From positions 1 through 33,883 of the forward strand of contig JAHBMJ010001197.1 of assembly GCA_018398765.1 (NCBI GenBank): a stretch of DNA of 33,883 nt. Reading direction: 5' to 3'. The DNA comes from Chromera velia (Eukaryota > Sar > Chromeraceae). Below are positions 9,873 through 20,242 of this stretch, piece after piece. The stretch's first letter is position 1, and every line of letters begins with the position of its first letter. The notes below the pieces were generated by a model that searched no databases, was not told where the DNA came from, and saw only the letters and a program-made list of their open reading frames with translations. The position numbers and the translations under genes were made by a program.

Positions 9873-12800
9873 ACAAGAAGGCAAGAAAAGAGAGAGAGAC
9901 TGACCGACCTGAGAGGAGCAGAAAATTCCGCATGTGATGATGAAGAATGCAGAAGGAGGCACGATGGACGCAGAGAAATCCATCGAGAGACCCGCCACCA
10001 GCCTCCCTGCATGGAGACTCCGATGCACACGCACGATGTACAGAGACGAGAAGAGAGACAGAGAAAGCTGCGGGAACCGAAGCACCCGCATGGGGGAGGT
10101 TGCCAAGAACTAGACCGTGAAGGCAAACGCAGAAAAAACTACTTCCCTCAATCGCTGACTGAAAGAGGGAGAGGGGGAGAGAAGCCGATGATTTCGGAAA
10201 CGAGTAGAGTCGTACGAGCAGAATGCAGGAACCAAATTGAAACAGGGCAGGCAGAGACAGCGGCCCCAAGCACCACACAGAAGGGAAATTATGCATGCAT
10301 GTCAACACTTGCGTGCAGAAGGGCATCCATCCATCGTCCATGCATGTCCTATCTGTCTCACTTATCTTTTCCCACCCCAGTGCCCCCCCCTTCCAGTTCA
10401 GCTCACACCAGACAAGCAACTGACCTGCACAGTTAGCGTAAGACAGCGCCTTCACCACCGACGTCGCCGTATCTGCCGGAAGCCCGAGAGCCTCCCCGAA
10501 CAGACCAGCGTTGCCGATGAACATCGCACAACTACCCTGCAGGCAAACAAACAGACATCCAGGCACTCAGGTTCACTTACACGAAAAGAATTTTCACTAC
10601 AGTCCCTTCACGAGTCGTCGCTGATACAAGGGAAGAGTGCGGGGGGACATCTGTGTGACAACTCATCTCCTCCCATCTGATTCTTTCACGTGGTGATCGA
10701 CAGTCACGTCGCCCCGCACTCTCTCAGAGCCACACCGGGTTGACCAGTGACAACAGAAAAACGGAAGAGAAATTTCGAGACATGACACAGAAAATGAAGG
10801 GAGAGAAGGGAGCAAGAGAAGAGAGGCGAAGGGGCTGCGAGAGCAGCAACACGCCAACAGGCCTCCGGAGCGTACACACTGTCTACGGACTGCTCTCACG
10901 TGCATCCTGGAGAACCACAACTTCGGTGAATGAAAACGAAAACAAGAGGGAAAGAAAGGTGGAGGGACTCACCTGCACGAGTACAAAAAGAATTCCGGTG
11001 AGAATGAACTCAGGCCGAGTCATCAACGCCAAGAGTTTGTTCGATCCTTTTTGTGCAGATTTTGCCTTTCGGGTCCGATCTCCCAACTCCCCCCCATCTT
11101 TCTCTCTTTCCCCCCTACCGCCATCTCCCTCCTCCCTTCCGACCTCACTCCCCTCCTCCAACTCCGAAGACGAACCCGCAGAAGACAAAGGCGACCCCGA
11201 AAGTGCCACAGCAGCGGCCTCCAAGTCATAATCCCCCCCATCTCCCTTCGCAGACTGCGAAAGAGCGTCTATCCGGGGAGGTGTGTCTCCACCCGCCTCC
11301 GATGCATGAATACTCCCAACCAGTTCCCTTTCTGATACACCTCGGGACGACGCAACCCCCCTCTTTGCTACTGAAACATTCAAACTACCTGAAGGAACAG
11401 TCCGCTGTGGAGGTCTCAACAACGAGTTCACCATTCGGAAAGGCACCAAGAGCGTGTGTATTCCTTTTCCCTTCTCTCCCTTCTTCTCTCGGTCTTTCAG
11501 CGCTACAGTCGGCATTGCCGGCATTGAATTATTCTGCAAACCTGACTCCCCTTCGAGCCCCTTCAGGGGTCGCTGCACATCTGAAGAAACTCCCCCCTCC
11601 TCCCCTCCCCCCTCGAGATCTCCCGGGGACACCGGGAGCCCCCGAGGCCGAGCTACCTGTCCCCCCACAGACACACCAGGCGTGCGGTCAGAAACATTCA
11701 CACCCGCTGCAGCACTAGTTCGACGCACGCCACCCGCTTTGCCTCTCCGGCTCTTACCTCTTCTCTTTCGGTCTGCCCCCCCATCTCCTACTGCAACTGC
11801 TGCCCCTGGAGGCGGGGCTGTAGCAGGGGGCAGACGGAGGAAGAGCACACCCAACAACGCGGCACCGGCCATGATGCACGCAGCAGTCCAGAGATAAACA
11901 ACCAAGGGAGATATCTCGGAAGCACCCGCCTCAGAACCCCCCACTCCAACTTCACTTGCAAGTCCAGCGTCGAACTGCGCACTTTCCATGTGCCCCCCCC
12001 CCGAGCTGCTCATCATCTCCTCCGGTGTGGGAGACGGAGACGGAGCGTCCACTTCCACTTCCACCATCGCGACAGTGCTCTCAACCGTCACCGTCTCTGC
12101 CTCCCCTGCCGTCTCCTCCAAACGTCTCCTGTGGCCGTGCCCTCCCCCCCCCGAAGATTTCCACTCGCTTCCTGATCCGGACATCATCCCTTCGTACAAC
12201 AAGCCGAAGAAGGCAGCAGACAGCCCACACCCAGCTGCCAATATGCCCACTATCGACCCTCTCCTTGTTGCGGGGTGCAGCTTCACGTTCGTGAACAGAG
12301 CGGAGTAGTACATGAACGTCGACGCTGCAAAGGAAGAACGAGAAGGAAACGAAGAAAATGAATGCAATGAACAGCTGGAAGGGGGTTCTTCCGCTTCCCT
12401 CCGTGAAGCAAAGACTGCTTCTCTTTTGCTTCCTTCTATCCCAACCCCCCCACTCACCCACTGACCTTGTCCAACACACGCAAAGCAGAGTCCGATCACG
12501 AACGATGAAGGGTACCCCCCACTCGTGTGCAGAATCCACCCAAATCCGAAGTATCCTGCGGCCAGCAGCAGCAGCAGAAGCAAAGGAAAAAACAGAACTC
12601 AAGGAACCAAAACGATGTGGAGAGGCCCGGAGACCGTACGCATCTCCATCCAGATGCGTTGCAACACTGGTTGTAGGGAACGAAGAGAGGCATTACGGAG
12701 ACGGCAAGCTCCTCCAAAGACATAGCACAGCCGAGCCAGATCGAGACGAGCAGTAGATGGACTTGCCGAATCTTTCTTTCTTTCTCTTACCGTACATCCT

Positions 12801-13181
12801 GCTGCCTGACCGAAGAGTCCGAGGATCATCCCGATGAAGCAGGTCAACCGCGGTCCGTAGCTGTCGAACACCAACCCTGCAGGCATGCCGAAGTACTGAC
12901 CCGTGGCGCCTGCAGACAAGCAGCACACGATCACATGAAGCTCACAGAGGCAGGGGAAGTCAGGGGAGGTCCAGAAGAGGCAGCTGCTGAGTGCGCGATG
13001 CCTGACCGAAGGAGTAGATGAGGTCGATCTCCTTGCTGCTCATGTGATACAGCGTCTTCAGAGGACTGCTAATCAACCCGAACCCATACACACTGCCGGA
13101 ACAGAGACCAATGGCCAGCCCGACGCCCAGGGACACCAACTTCCTTCTCTGCAGGGACGCCTGCTGCTGAGACGCCCCCAT
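8182..13181 (-). CDS. Nodulin-like / NFD4-type major facilitator superfamily transporter with enlarged loops
   Basis: Nine exons give 841 residues in consistent phase: 13181-13007, 12909-12811, 12555-12466, 12324-10973, 10536-10425, 10006-9909, 9434-9398, 9117-8942 and 8568-8182. A TAA lies in frame just upstream of the ATG. The N-half holds the nodulin-like signature: [18 protein letters not shown], then [19 protein letters not shown]. The C-half has [12 protein letters not shown], the [14 protein letters not shown] motif (the family's NxxGR...S-D/E), [20 protein letters not shown] and FNMLAGSVYD, with a last helix near residues 790-815. About 12 helices are expected. Exon 4 (451 residues) carries a Gly/Ser/Glu-rich insert and a basic, Ser-rich loop of some 250 residues between the two halves. 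The substrate is unknown; related proteins move small organic acids or amino acids. Exon 7 is only 37 nt. Confidence 0.85.
9588..9626. repeat. GGAAA/GGAGA purine repeat
   Basis: Tandem GGAAA-type pentamers on the plus strand, in the intron of the transporter gene between its exons 6 and 7. The tract is short and imperfect, with no apparent function. Confidence 0.6.
9747..9869. repeat. (AC)n microsatellite in transporter intron
   Basis: About 120 bases of nearly pure AC dinucleotides, with small ACGC and ATAC interruptions. It lies in the transporter intron bounded by exons at 10006-9909 and 9434-9398. Alternating purine-pyrimidine sequence of this length can adopt Z-DNA. Frames through it (Thr-His or Cys-Val runs) are not genes. 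Confidence 0.95.
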
Positions 13182-13856
13182 TTGTCCTTAATTCTGTGAA
13201 TGAACAAAAGAAGAGACGAAAAACCGAGTGCACAGAGTGATATGCAATAAGCAACACCCCACTCACATGTGGACGTGTAAAGGAGTTTCAAGCGCCTTCC
13301 GAACTGACAAAGGAGTAAAGGAAGTGACAGTCTCAAGTCGGGCGATCTGATCCTCTCATGTTGCTACACGATCGAAGCACTGGAAGTCGGTCAGGGACTG
13401 AAAAGGCTGGCAAATGGGACAGATCTTAGGAGATCATGCAGAGTGCATCGAAGCGGTCGATTGGGTTCCGCGCGCGCCGCCATGCATGCGTGCATGCACC
13501 CGCGCGGCGGCGCCACCGCTCAGTGGAGAATCTTAATTTGAGATCGGACGTATACCCTAGCTTGAGTTCGAAGCATAATTTGCACGAGAACTGCTCGTCT
13601 GCATGATCATTGATCAGACACCTCAGTCACCGTCTATGTTGCTTCCTGAGAAACATTCCGTCACATTTAAACTCGACACAAGCACTCTCGTTCGTCGGAC
13701 TCTGAATCGAACCTGTGGGACGTCCTTGCCTGCATCGGCCACCGTCCGTCTCCGACCGTCTCTTCCGTTCGAAGGCCAGCGACCAGGTTTCTCAACTTTA
13801 GCCTCATCATTGTCCGTCACAAGGATTCCCTCTGACTGTTCCCTTCGAATTCCTTC
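13182..13856. promoter_or_regulatory. Divergent promoter with GC-rich palindrome around TGCATGC
   Basis: This is the region between the divergently transcribed transporter and the Pkr1-like gene. At 13468-13516 inverted arms (CGCGCGCCGCC and GCGCGGCGGCG) flank two TGCATGC words. The 12-mer GCGCGGCGGCGC at 13502-13513 is identical to 4541-4552 in the other divergent promoter. The palindrome lies about 290 bases from one start codon and 345 from the other, which fits a shared control element. AGAGACG on the minus strand near 13757-13763 resembles the WGAGACG element known in Toxoplasma. A TTCACAG just upstream of the transporter start could be a 5'-UTR splice acceptor. Confidence 0.5.
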
Positions 13857-14188
13857 ATGGCGTTCCCCAACGCTTTCCTGTCTTCCCCATTCCTGAAGCA
13901 AACCATGTCGGTGGCAGAGGAGGCATCAGGGGAAGTTCCACAAGAAGAACTTCAGGAGGGGGAGAAGACGGAGGGTGAGGGAGGGGGGAAAGAGATTTCG
14001 TTCAATGAGATGATCGACGAGTTCTGTGGACCGCCTGAGACAGTTTTACAAGTAATGAACGTGGCGATCATTTGTTTACTCCTTGTATTCGCATACCTGG
14101 AATTCACATCTCCACGAGGAGCGCTCTGGTGGGGGGGCATCGGGCTTGCCCTGATTCTCTTGGGTCTCACTAACTGGTCAGTTAGACG

Positions 14189-14278
<90 letters not shown>

Positions 14279-14568
14279 TCTTGCCCGTCATGTCTTACAT
14301 TCGCACAAAGAAGCTCTTGTCGGCATCAGAAAGGAACAAAGGAAGAGGTATGCATAGAAGAAGAAAGGAAACGGTGGTCCAGGCAGACGGAGAGACACAA
14401 GCTGGGTGAGGTGAGGAGATCGAGACAGGCGACAATTAAGAGACACACGCGAGCGAATTTCATTCATTCCTCTTGATCGAGGGATGCTTCCCGTTCTTTC
14501 TTCTATGCAGGGTGCAAGTTTCGCTTGCGCTGCCCTCCCCTGAGTGTGAATCTGGGGGAGGGCGTTGA
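13857..14568 (+). CDS. Small two-helix membrane protein resembling V-ATPase assembly factor Pkr1
   Basis: Two exons, 13857-14176 and 14511-14568, give 125 residues. The donor is TG|GTCAGT and the acceptor is ATGCAG, with the phase preserved. The N-terminal 50 residues are acidic and soluble. FCGPPETVLQVMNVAIICLL begins the first hydrophobic segment (about residues 62-80). A second (GGIGLALILLGL) ends in TNW, followed by a short polar tail. The pattern of a PPET/PGT-like motif, an Asn-containing first helix, LWW and a second helix ending NW is that of Pkr1, an ER protein of about 120 residues needed to assemble the V-ATPase Vo sector. The length agrees. Sequence identity is limited, so the assignment is an inference from pattern. 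ATG 13857 is the first in frame; the ATG 48 bases downstream is an alternative. Confidence 0.6.
14189..14273. repeat. (CT)n(GT)n microsatellite in Pkr1-like gene intron
   Basis: CT dinucleotides (about 14192-14247) followed directly by GT dinucleotides (about 14247-14272), starting 12 bases after the 5' splice site of the only intron. The frame reading through it is non-coding, because splicing at 14176/14511 removes it. Confidence 0.9.
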
Positions 14569-14891
14569 GGCGCTCTGCTAGGGATCGCTTCTTTCACACA
14601 AACATCATATCCTGGCTTCTCTGTTCGTCTGTCTGACTTCCCGCTGCATGCTGCATGGGTCGATCTGGAATGAATCCTGAGCTGGAATTGCTTGCAGGGT
14701 CATGATAGAAGTTGGAAGGGCGAAGAGGGAAGTGGCTGCAAGGAAGAAGAACGACGACCGAGATCTTCAACCTCAATCACAACGAGGTCACTCATCACAA
14801 CCTGAAATGCGAAGTCGTCTCTTCCCCACTTGAGTTATCAGGAATCCGAATGCTTGAATACCTGCATAGTACCCCTACACACACATATGCA

Positions 14892-14928
<37 letters not shown>

Positions 14929-14938
14929 TGCACACGCG

Positions 14939-14985
<47 letters not shown>

Positions 14986-15470
14986 AGAGAGAAGCCGACA
15001 CACAGGCCCGGAAGCAGATTCACGGGCAATCTTGGTTGAGGGCGTGCGTGCTGACCGCTGCGGCAGGAAATTGGTGAAGAGGGATCAAGAGTTCAAATGG
15101 ATGCGTCAGAGCGAATAGGGGATCTTCGAGAGGCCTGATGCGCATGAGCGCTTTTGTTGCATGATCACCGCACATCGAACGAACACACTGCATTCCAATC
15201 TTCCAGGCAGAAATCCTATCGTATCTTTCCTTCCCTGTCAGGTGTGTGTGCGATGGCTTTGCTTGGTACTCAAATCATAACATGCATGGCTGCAAGACAC
15301 CACCTTCTGATCATAGCGAGCCTCATGCACAAGCAAAATTGAATCAATTCAATGCATGTCTGTACTCGATCAGTGCTGCTTCTCCTTGCAGCCGCAACTG
15401 GACCTTCAAGCGAAAAGTAGTCACCAGTGAGTCCCTGTGGATCTGTACGAACTTATAACGAGGCTGTCAA
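14569..15470. other. Pkr1-like gene 3' flank with (AC)n/(CG)n tract
   Basis: No gene was recognised. The main feature is a purine-pyrimidine alternating tract at 14876-14982: (AC)n, then a (CG)n core at about 14934-14948, then (AC)n again, ending in (GA)n. This composition is highly prone to Z-DNA. Sequence after 15070 is ordinary, with a few GCATGC words and no supported frame. Confidence 0.6.
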
Positions 15471-16104
15471 TGACTAAAGGAAACTGATGCAATCCTGATA
15501 GAAACACCGTGACCGAAAAAATTTGGAGGAAAATGTTAACCTGAACTTGACCAAATTAATGTGTTAAATAGGCACCTGTAAATGTTGTTTTGAACATTTT
15601 TGTCTTACTTTTTTACCACTTTTAAGTTGTTATAGAATATTATATAGAGTAAAATAATAAAGGTTCCAAAATCATTTGTGAAGCATGATTTCTAGCATAA
15701 TTTTAACATGCTATGGTAAATCAATCTATCATACAGACCGCGGGATTCCAAGTCTAAATCCTGAAAGGCTGAAACATAAATCTGCTAAGCATTGCTAGCT
15801 CTAACAACAGATAGACACAGCGAGAAGGCCGACTTAGGCCGTACTAAGGCGGAATCAATCAATCAATCAATCAAATCCTATGTCATCATTACTATATGGT
15901 CACAGAATTTGAAAAAGCAAATTATCACTCCGAGCAATAACTCCGAAAATTACTAAACTAGTTACTCATATCATATGACTCATGGTATCTATAAAGCACA
16001 AGGTAAAGCACTTAGATTTAATTTAAATTTCAGGTGGAGACTGCCTATACTGTAGTCAAATTTAGCTGCAAAACTGTACAGTAAGACAGCTTTTCCTCGA
16101 CCAT
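15471..16104. other. AT-rich island between convergent gene ends
   Basis: An AT-rich, gene-free block between the 3' ends of the plus-strand Pkr1-like gene and the minus-strand plastid-targeted gene. It contains one copy of the (AATC)n-tailed repeat. No other structure was recognised. Confidence 0.55.
15793..15876 (+). repeat. Dispersed repeat, (AATC)n-tailed, copy C
   Basis: Here the repeat is on the plus strand: GCTAGCTCT, a CAGATAGACACAGCGAGAAG core, GGCC and GCGGAATC, then about five AATC units. The core aligns with the minus-strand copies at 6990-7073 and 31354-31428. An AATC tail after the same end in all three copies supports a real element end. Confidence 0.6.
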
Positions 16105-16990
16105 TCACATCATGTAATTGTATTGCGGGTCATACGGCGACACCCAATCATCATCGTTGATGATGTTGTCTTTCGAAAGCTCCCTGTTCTCCATCAGTTC
16201 CTTCCAGGTGTAGGGACCCGTTCTGTTCTGGGGAGGCAGCGTCGGCATCATGTGCTCACTCTGGTCCTCCCACAACGGCACACTTCTGTCGATCTTCCCC
16301 CGTCGAACGTTCTGCTTCCCCCAGGTGATACGGTCAAATTTTGGCTTGCCCAGTCTCTCCCACCTGCGTGGGTGGTCGAAATCAATGAAGGCCCACACAG
16401 AATGGTTAATGGTGTCGAAGTCAATTTCGCGTCTCGTCTCTTCATTTGCTTACTGAATTTGAGCCATTAATTTTCGGAAACGATGGCAGCCTCCTCAGAG
16501 ACGGTCTTTGTGTCTCTGTGCACACAAGCTCGTGCTTTCCGTCTACATCATCCAAACAGACAGACAGACAGACAGACAGACATATTTGCTGAATTCGATC
16601 TGCTGATCCCTCGTATGCTGTTAAATGAATGAACGACTCGGGTCCTTCCTTATGATTGATTCCTTCCACAAATATTTCAGTTGATTGATTTCTTTCCATT
16701 CCAGGCCCTCTTTTGCTCATGAGTTGGAAAGAACTCTTGAATGGTTGGTTCTCTCTCCTTCCCCCCCCTCCCAGCGCATGCATGCATGCACACATTCACT
16801 GACTGACTGACCTGAGGGCCTGGCCCCTCTTGGAGAGATTGGAGGCGTCGTCTGGTCCCAGAGGGTCGGCATAGTCTTCACTCACCTGCATGGATAGAGG
16901 GACGGACAGACAGAGAGCAGACGAGAGGAGAGGAGAGTGGAAGTGAGGGGAAGAATCGGATCAGACAGAGAAACCCAGGAATTGGATTCT

Positions 16991-17021
<31 letters not shown>

Positions 17022-17076
17022 CTCTGTCTGTCTGTCTTTCTTTCTCTTTCTGCCTGTCTGTCTTTCTTTCTTCCTT

Positions 17077-17139
<63 letters not shown>

Positions 17140-17209
17140 TTCTCTCTCTCTTTCTCTTTGTGTCTGTCTCTGTCTGTTTGTCTGTCTGTCTGCCTGCCTG
17201 CCTGCCTGC

Positions 17210-17241
<32 letters not shown>

Positions 17242-20206
17242 TCATCTGTCTGTCTATTCATCCGTCTGTTTCTCTGTCTGTCTGTCTGTCTGTCTGCAAA
17301 CAGACCGTTACAGGAGTCCCTGCCTCCTCCATTTGCTTCAGGTACCGCTGGTCCCTCTTCCACTTCACCACGTCCCACTTGGCAGGTCTGCACGCGCACA
17401 CACGTACACACATGGACACACACACGGAGAGGGAGAAAGAGAGGAGAGAGGGAGAAAAAAAAATTCTCCGGCAAGAGCAAGGGCGGTAGGGTAGAAAGTG
17501 GAGAAGCAGATAAAGAATCGCGCAGTGACGTCCACACAAATTAGAGGGGAAATCAGAGGACGGGAGACGGCAATAGCAGATAAAAACAAGCCCACGGCAG
17601 AAAGCAGGGCACGAAGGGGACAACTCAGGGACGAAAAAGAAAAAAATGTTCGAAGAAAGAAAACCATGCACGTACGAAAGGAATGCTTTGCCTGACCAGA
17701 TGCGCCTGTCAGAAGGGCTCTTGTTCGCACCCTTGCTATTTTTTCTCGTTCCTTTTCCTCTCCTTCTTTTCCTCGGTTTTCTCTTTTTTTCTCCTGTTCG
17801 ACTTTTTTCATTTTCGTCCTAGACTGCTCTAACCTCTTATGTAATTGCCTTTTTGGACAGTATGCACGACACCAGAAAAGGACAAAGCTTTGTACGAACG
17901 CAAAGAGAAAGATTCAAGTCTTTTGTCAACTGTTGGACTTTCGGTGAACTTGCACGGTCTCACCTGCCTGCCTGCCTGCTTGCCTGCTTGCCTGACTGAC
18001 CTCGGAGGTGGGTGATAGTCTGGGTATGCTCTCTTAAATTTGTCCTCCAATTCCTGGTCGTAGGGAATCTGTACGTGGACGTGCAGGGGGGGAAGAAATT
18101 ACAATAAGAGGACAGGAAAAAGAAAAAAGAAGCGGGACACCAAGAAACGGGGCGGCAATGTGTCAGAAAAGTGAAGAAGAGCAGTTCGTGTAGAAGGAAA
18201 AAGAAGTCTAATGCTGTTCTGTGTAATCCTTGTGCTTAGCTGAAAGTCTACTAACCTGTCTGATTTTGGACTGGAGGCCCGATATCCGCGTGGTGAGATC
18301 ATTGTCCTCTTCCTCCTTTGTCAAATGCTCTACTCGGTCCTCCTCAAACGGCGCCCCCATGACTCTCCTTGTGTGACCCTTCGGGAGCCTTGCACTCATC
18401 TTCTCCTCGTGCCCGTAATACATGCGCATCAACTGCAGGCACACGGGGAGGCAGGCAGGCAGGTAGGTAGACAGCAAAGAAACAGGGAAGCAGGCAAAAG
18501 GACAGACAGAGAATGGAGGAAGAGATGGAAGCTACATGCACAAAACAAAAAAATAGAAACAAACTGACGGGATCGAGTGCAGAGGCAAGGCGCAACAATG
18601 CCACCATCATATCATGTGGCCGTTGCACAAAGCAGCCCGATCCGATCTGCCTGAGTTCAGGTCAACCTGGCTTGCTCCTCGCCAACCCAAAGAGAAAAGG
18701 GAAAATTTTGATCGATTCCAGCAAAAAGAGTACGCAGAAAGAATGACACGAACTTGCTCTACGCACGCAGAACAAAACCGAAGGAACATGTGCCTGAGTG
18801 AGTGAGTGAGTAAGTGTACGCGTGCATATACGGGCCAAAAAATGAGTGCCTACCCCCGTCCCACCATCCCTTTGCGATGCACACTGCTCCCCCTGACAAA
18901 ACTTGCATACAGCCCCACAAAAAAAAGCAGAAGGCAAGGCACCTAGGGACCACCGCAGCCTTCCCACTCTCTCACCTTGGCCCCTCCATAGTGCACCATG
19001 GCAGCTCTGTGGTGTGCCTCAAACCGAAGCATGCTGCACTCGTGCATCGATCAGTGATTGAATGAATGAATGAACGAATGAATTTATGAATGAGGAGTGT
19101 TCAAAGATGATCAGCAGCTTCATCAGGCACAGTGATGCCATCAAAGCAGAATTAGAGCAAAGAAACAATGAACTTTTATTCCACCTTTCCATGGAATTCC
19201 CTGAATCTTCATTTCTTTCTCCCTCCTTCCTTTCCATCCTCGCTCTTCTTCGCCCCCTCACGTTGATAGCCGGGGACGCGCGCGCGCAGAAAAAAGCCAC
19301 ATAGAAAGAGAACCTCGAAGCACGACCTCTGTCAAAATGATAAAAGAAGTCGAGGCTTATCGGACCCTTAGGAGGCAAACTGAATGCGAAGATAACGCGA
19401 AAGATGGACCCCGTACGGTAAGGCCTCAACACACTTCGTGAGGGTAAGGCAGCATGAATGAATGAGCAACGGACAGACGGACTGACAGTTTCCGTTTGTC
19501 CAGAAGGATGCCTCCGATTGCCGCAGAACGAAACATTCCGAAATCGATCAACAGAAGAGACTTCGGCAACTCCGCCCTGATTGTTTGAAGAACTTTTTCG
19601 ACATTAGCCTGCAAGCATTAGGGTGCTCTTCTCTATGTCATGCAGCATCTTTGCTCAACCTTTTCCTCGCTCTCCGTGGAAAATGTAGCCATACAAGCTC
19701 AGACAAGAATATGCCTTCACCAAGAACAGAGACCGTAAAGAGTCTTTCAAACAACGTTGGCGAAGAGACACCCGACACGAAATGCGCACTGAAAGAAATG
19801 TCAAAGTGTTGCCGATTTCTGCCGAAGCCGGTACAAAGAGTCAATCCTTCCGCAACAAAACGCTCTACTTATTCGAACCCAAGGCAGGCTCACATGTGTA
19901 CAGACACAAAAGCAGAAACAAACAAACAAATTGGATGCGCCCTCAGGCCACGATGTTGATTTCGCTGGTCCCCTCTCTCCCTGAGTGCCTTCTCTGTTGT
20001 GTGTCTAAGAGATAGAAAGGAAAGGAAAGGAAAAGAAAAACCCACGGCAGACCGCACTCGCTCACCTTTGTCCAGGTCATTTCCGTAATGGGAAGGTGCA
20101 GGTACTTTCCTCCGTTCTCTTTCACCTCCTTGCTGTAGTCTTGGTATTCCTCCTGCATAGGTCAGACAGAGAGGACGCGTTCAAATACTCAGTTCAGCGA
20201 CAGGGA

Positions 20207-20242
<36 letters not shown>

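Noticed and set aside
9633-10436. Plus-strand frame of 267 codons with Thr-His repeats
   Set aside because: It is antisense to transporter exons and driven by the (AC)n microsatellite, with no domain.
9643-10566. Long minus-strand frame (307 codons) spanning the (AC)n tract
   Set aside because: Only its first part is a real exon (10536-10425). The rest reads intron and Cys-Val microsatellite, and another frame supplies the next exon (10006-9909) with the family motif.
10883-12583. Reading the 566-codon minus frame as a complete gene
   Set aside because: It overlaps introns at both ends. Splice signals and transporter motifs show that only 12324-10973 is an exon.
12791-12811. Later donor ACG|GTAAGA for transporter exon 2
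   Set aside because: It has a better textbook consensus, but it breaks the phase into exon 3. The TTCG|GTCAGG donor at 12811 restores the helix in frame.
16105-16398. The 16398-16105 frame as a separate gene
   Set aside because: It has no ATG at its start and no promoter space. It is more likely a terminal exon of the plastid-targeted gene, although the splice is unresolved.
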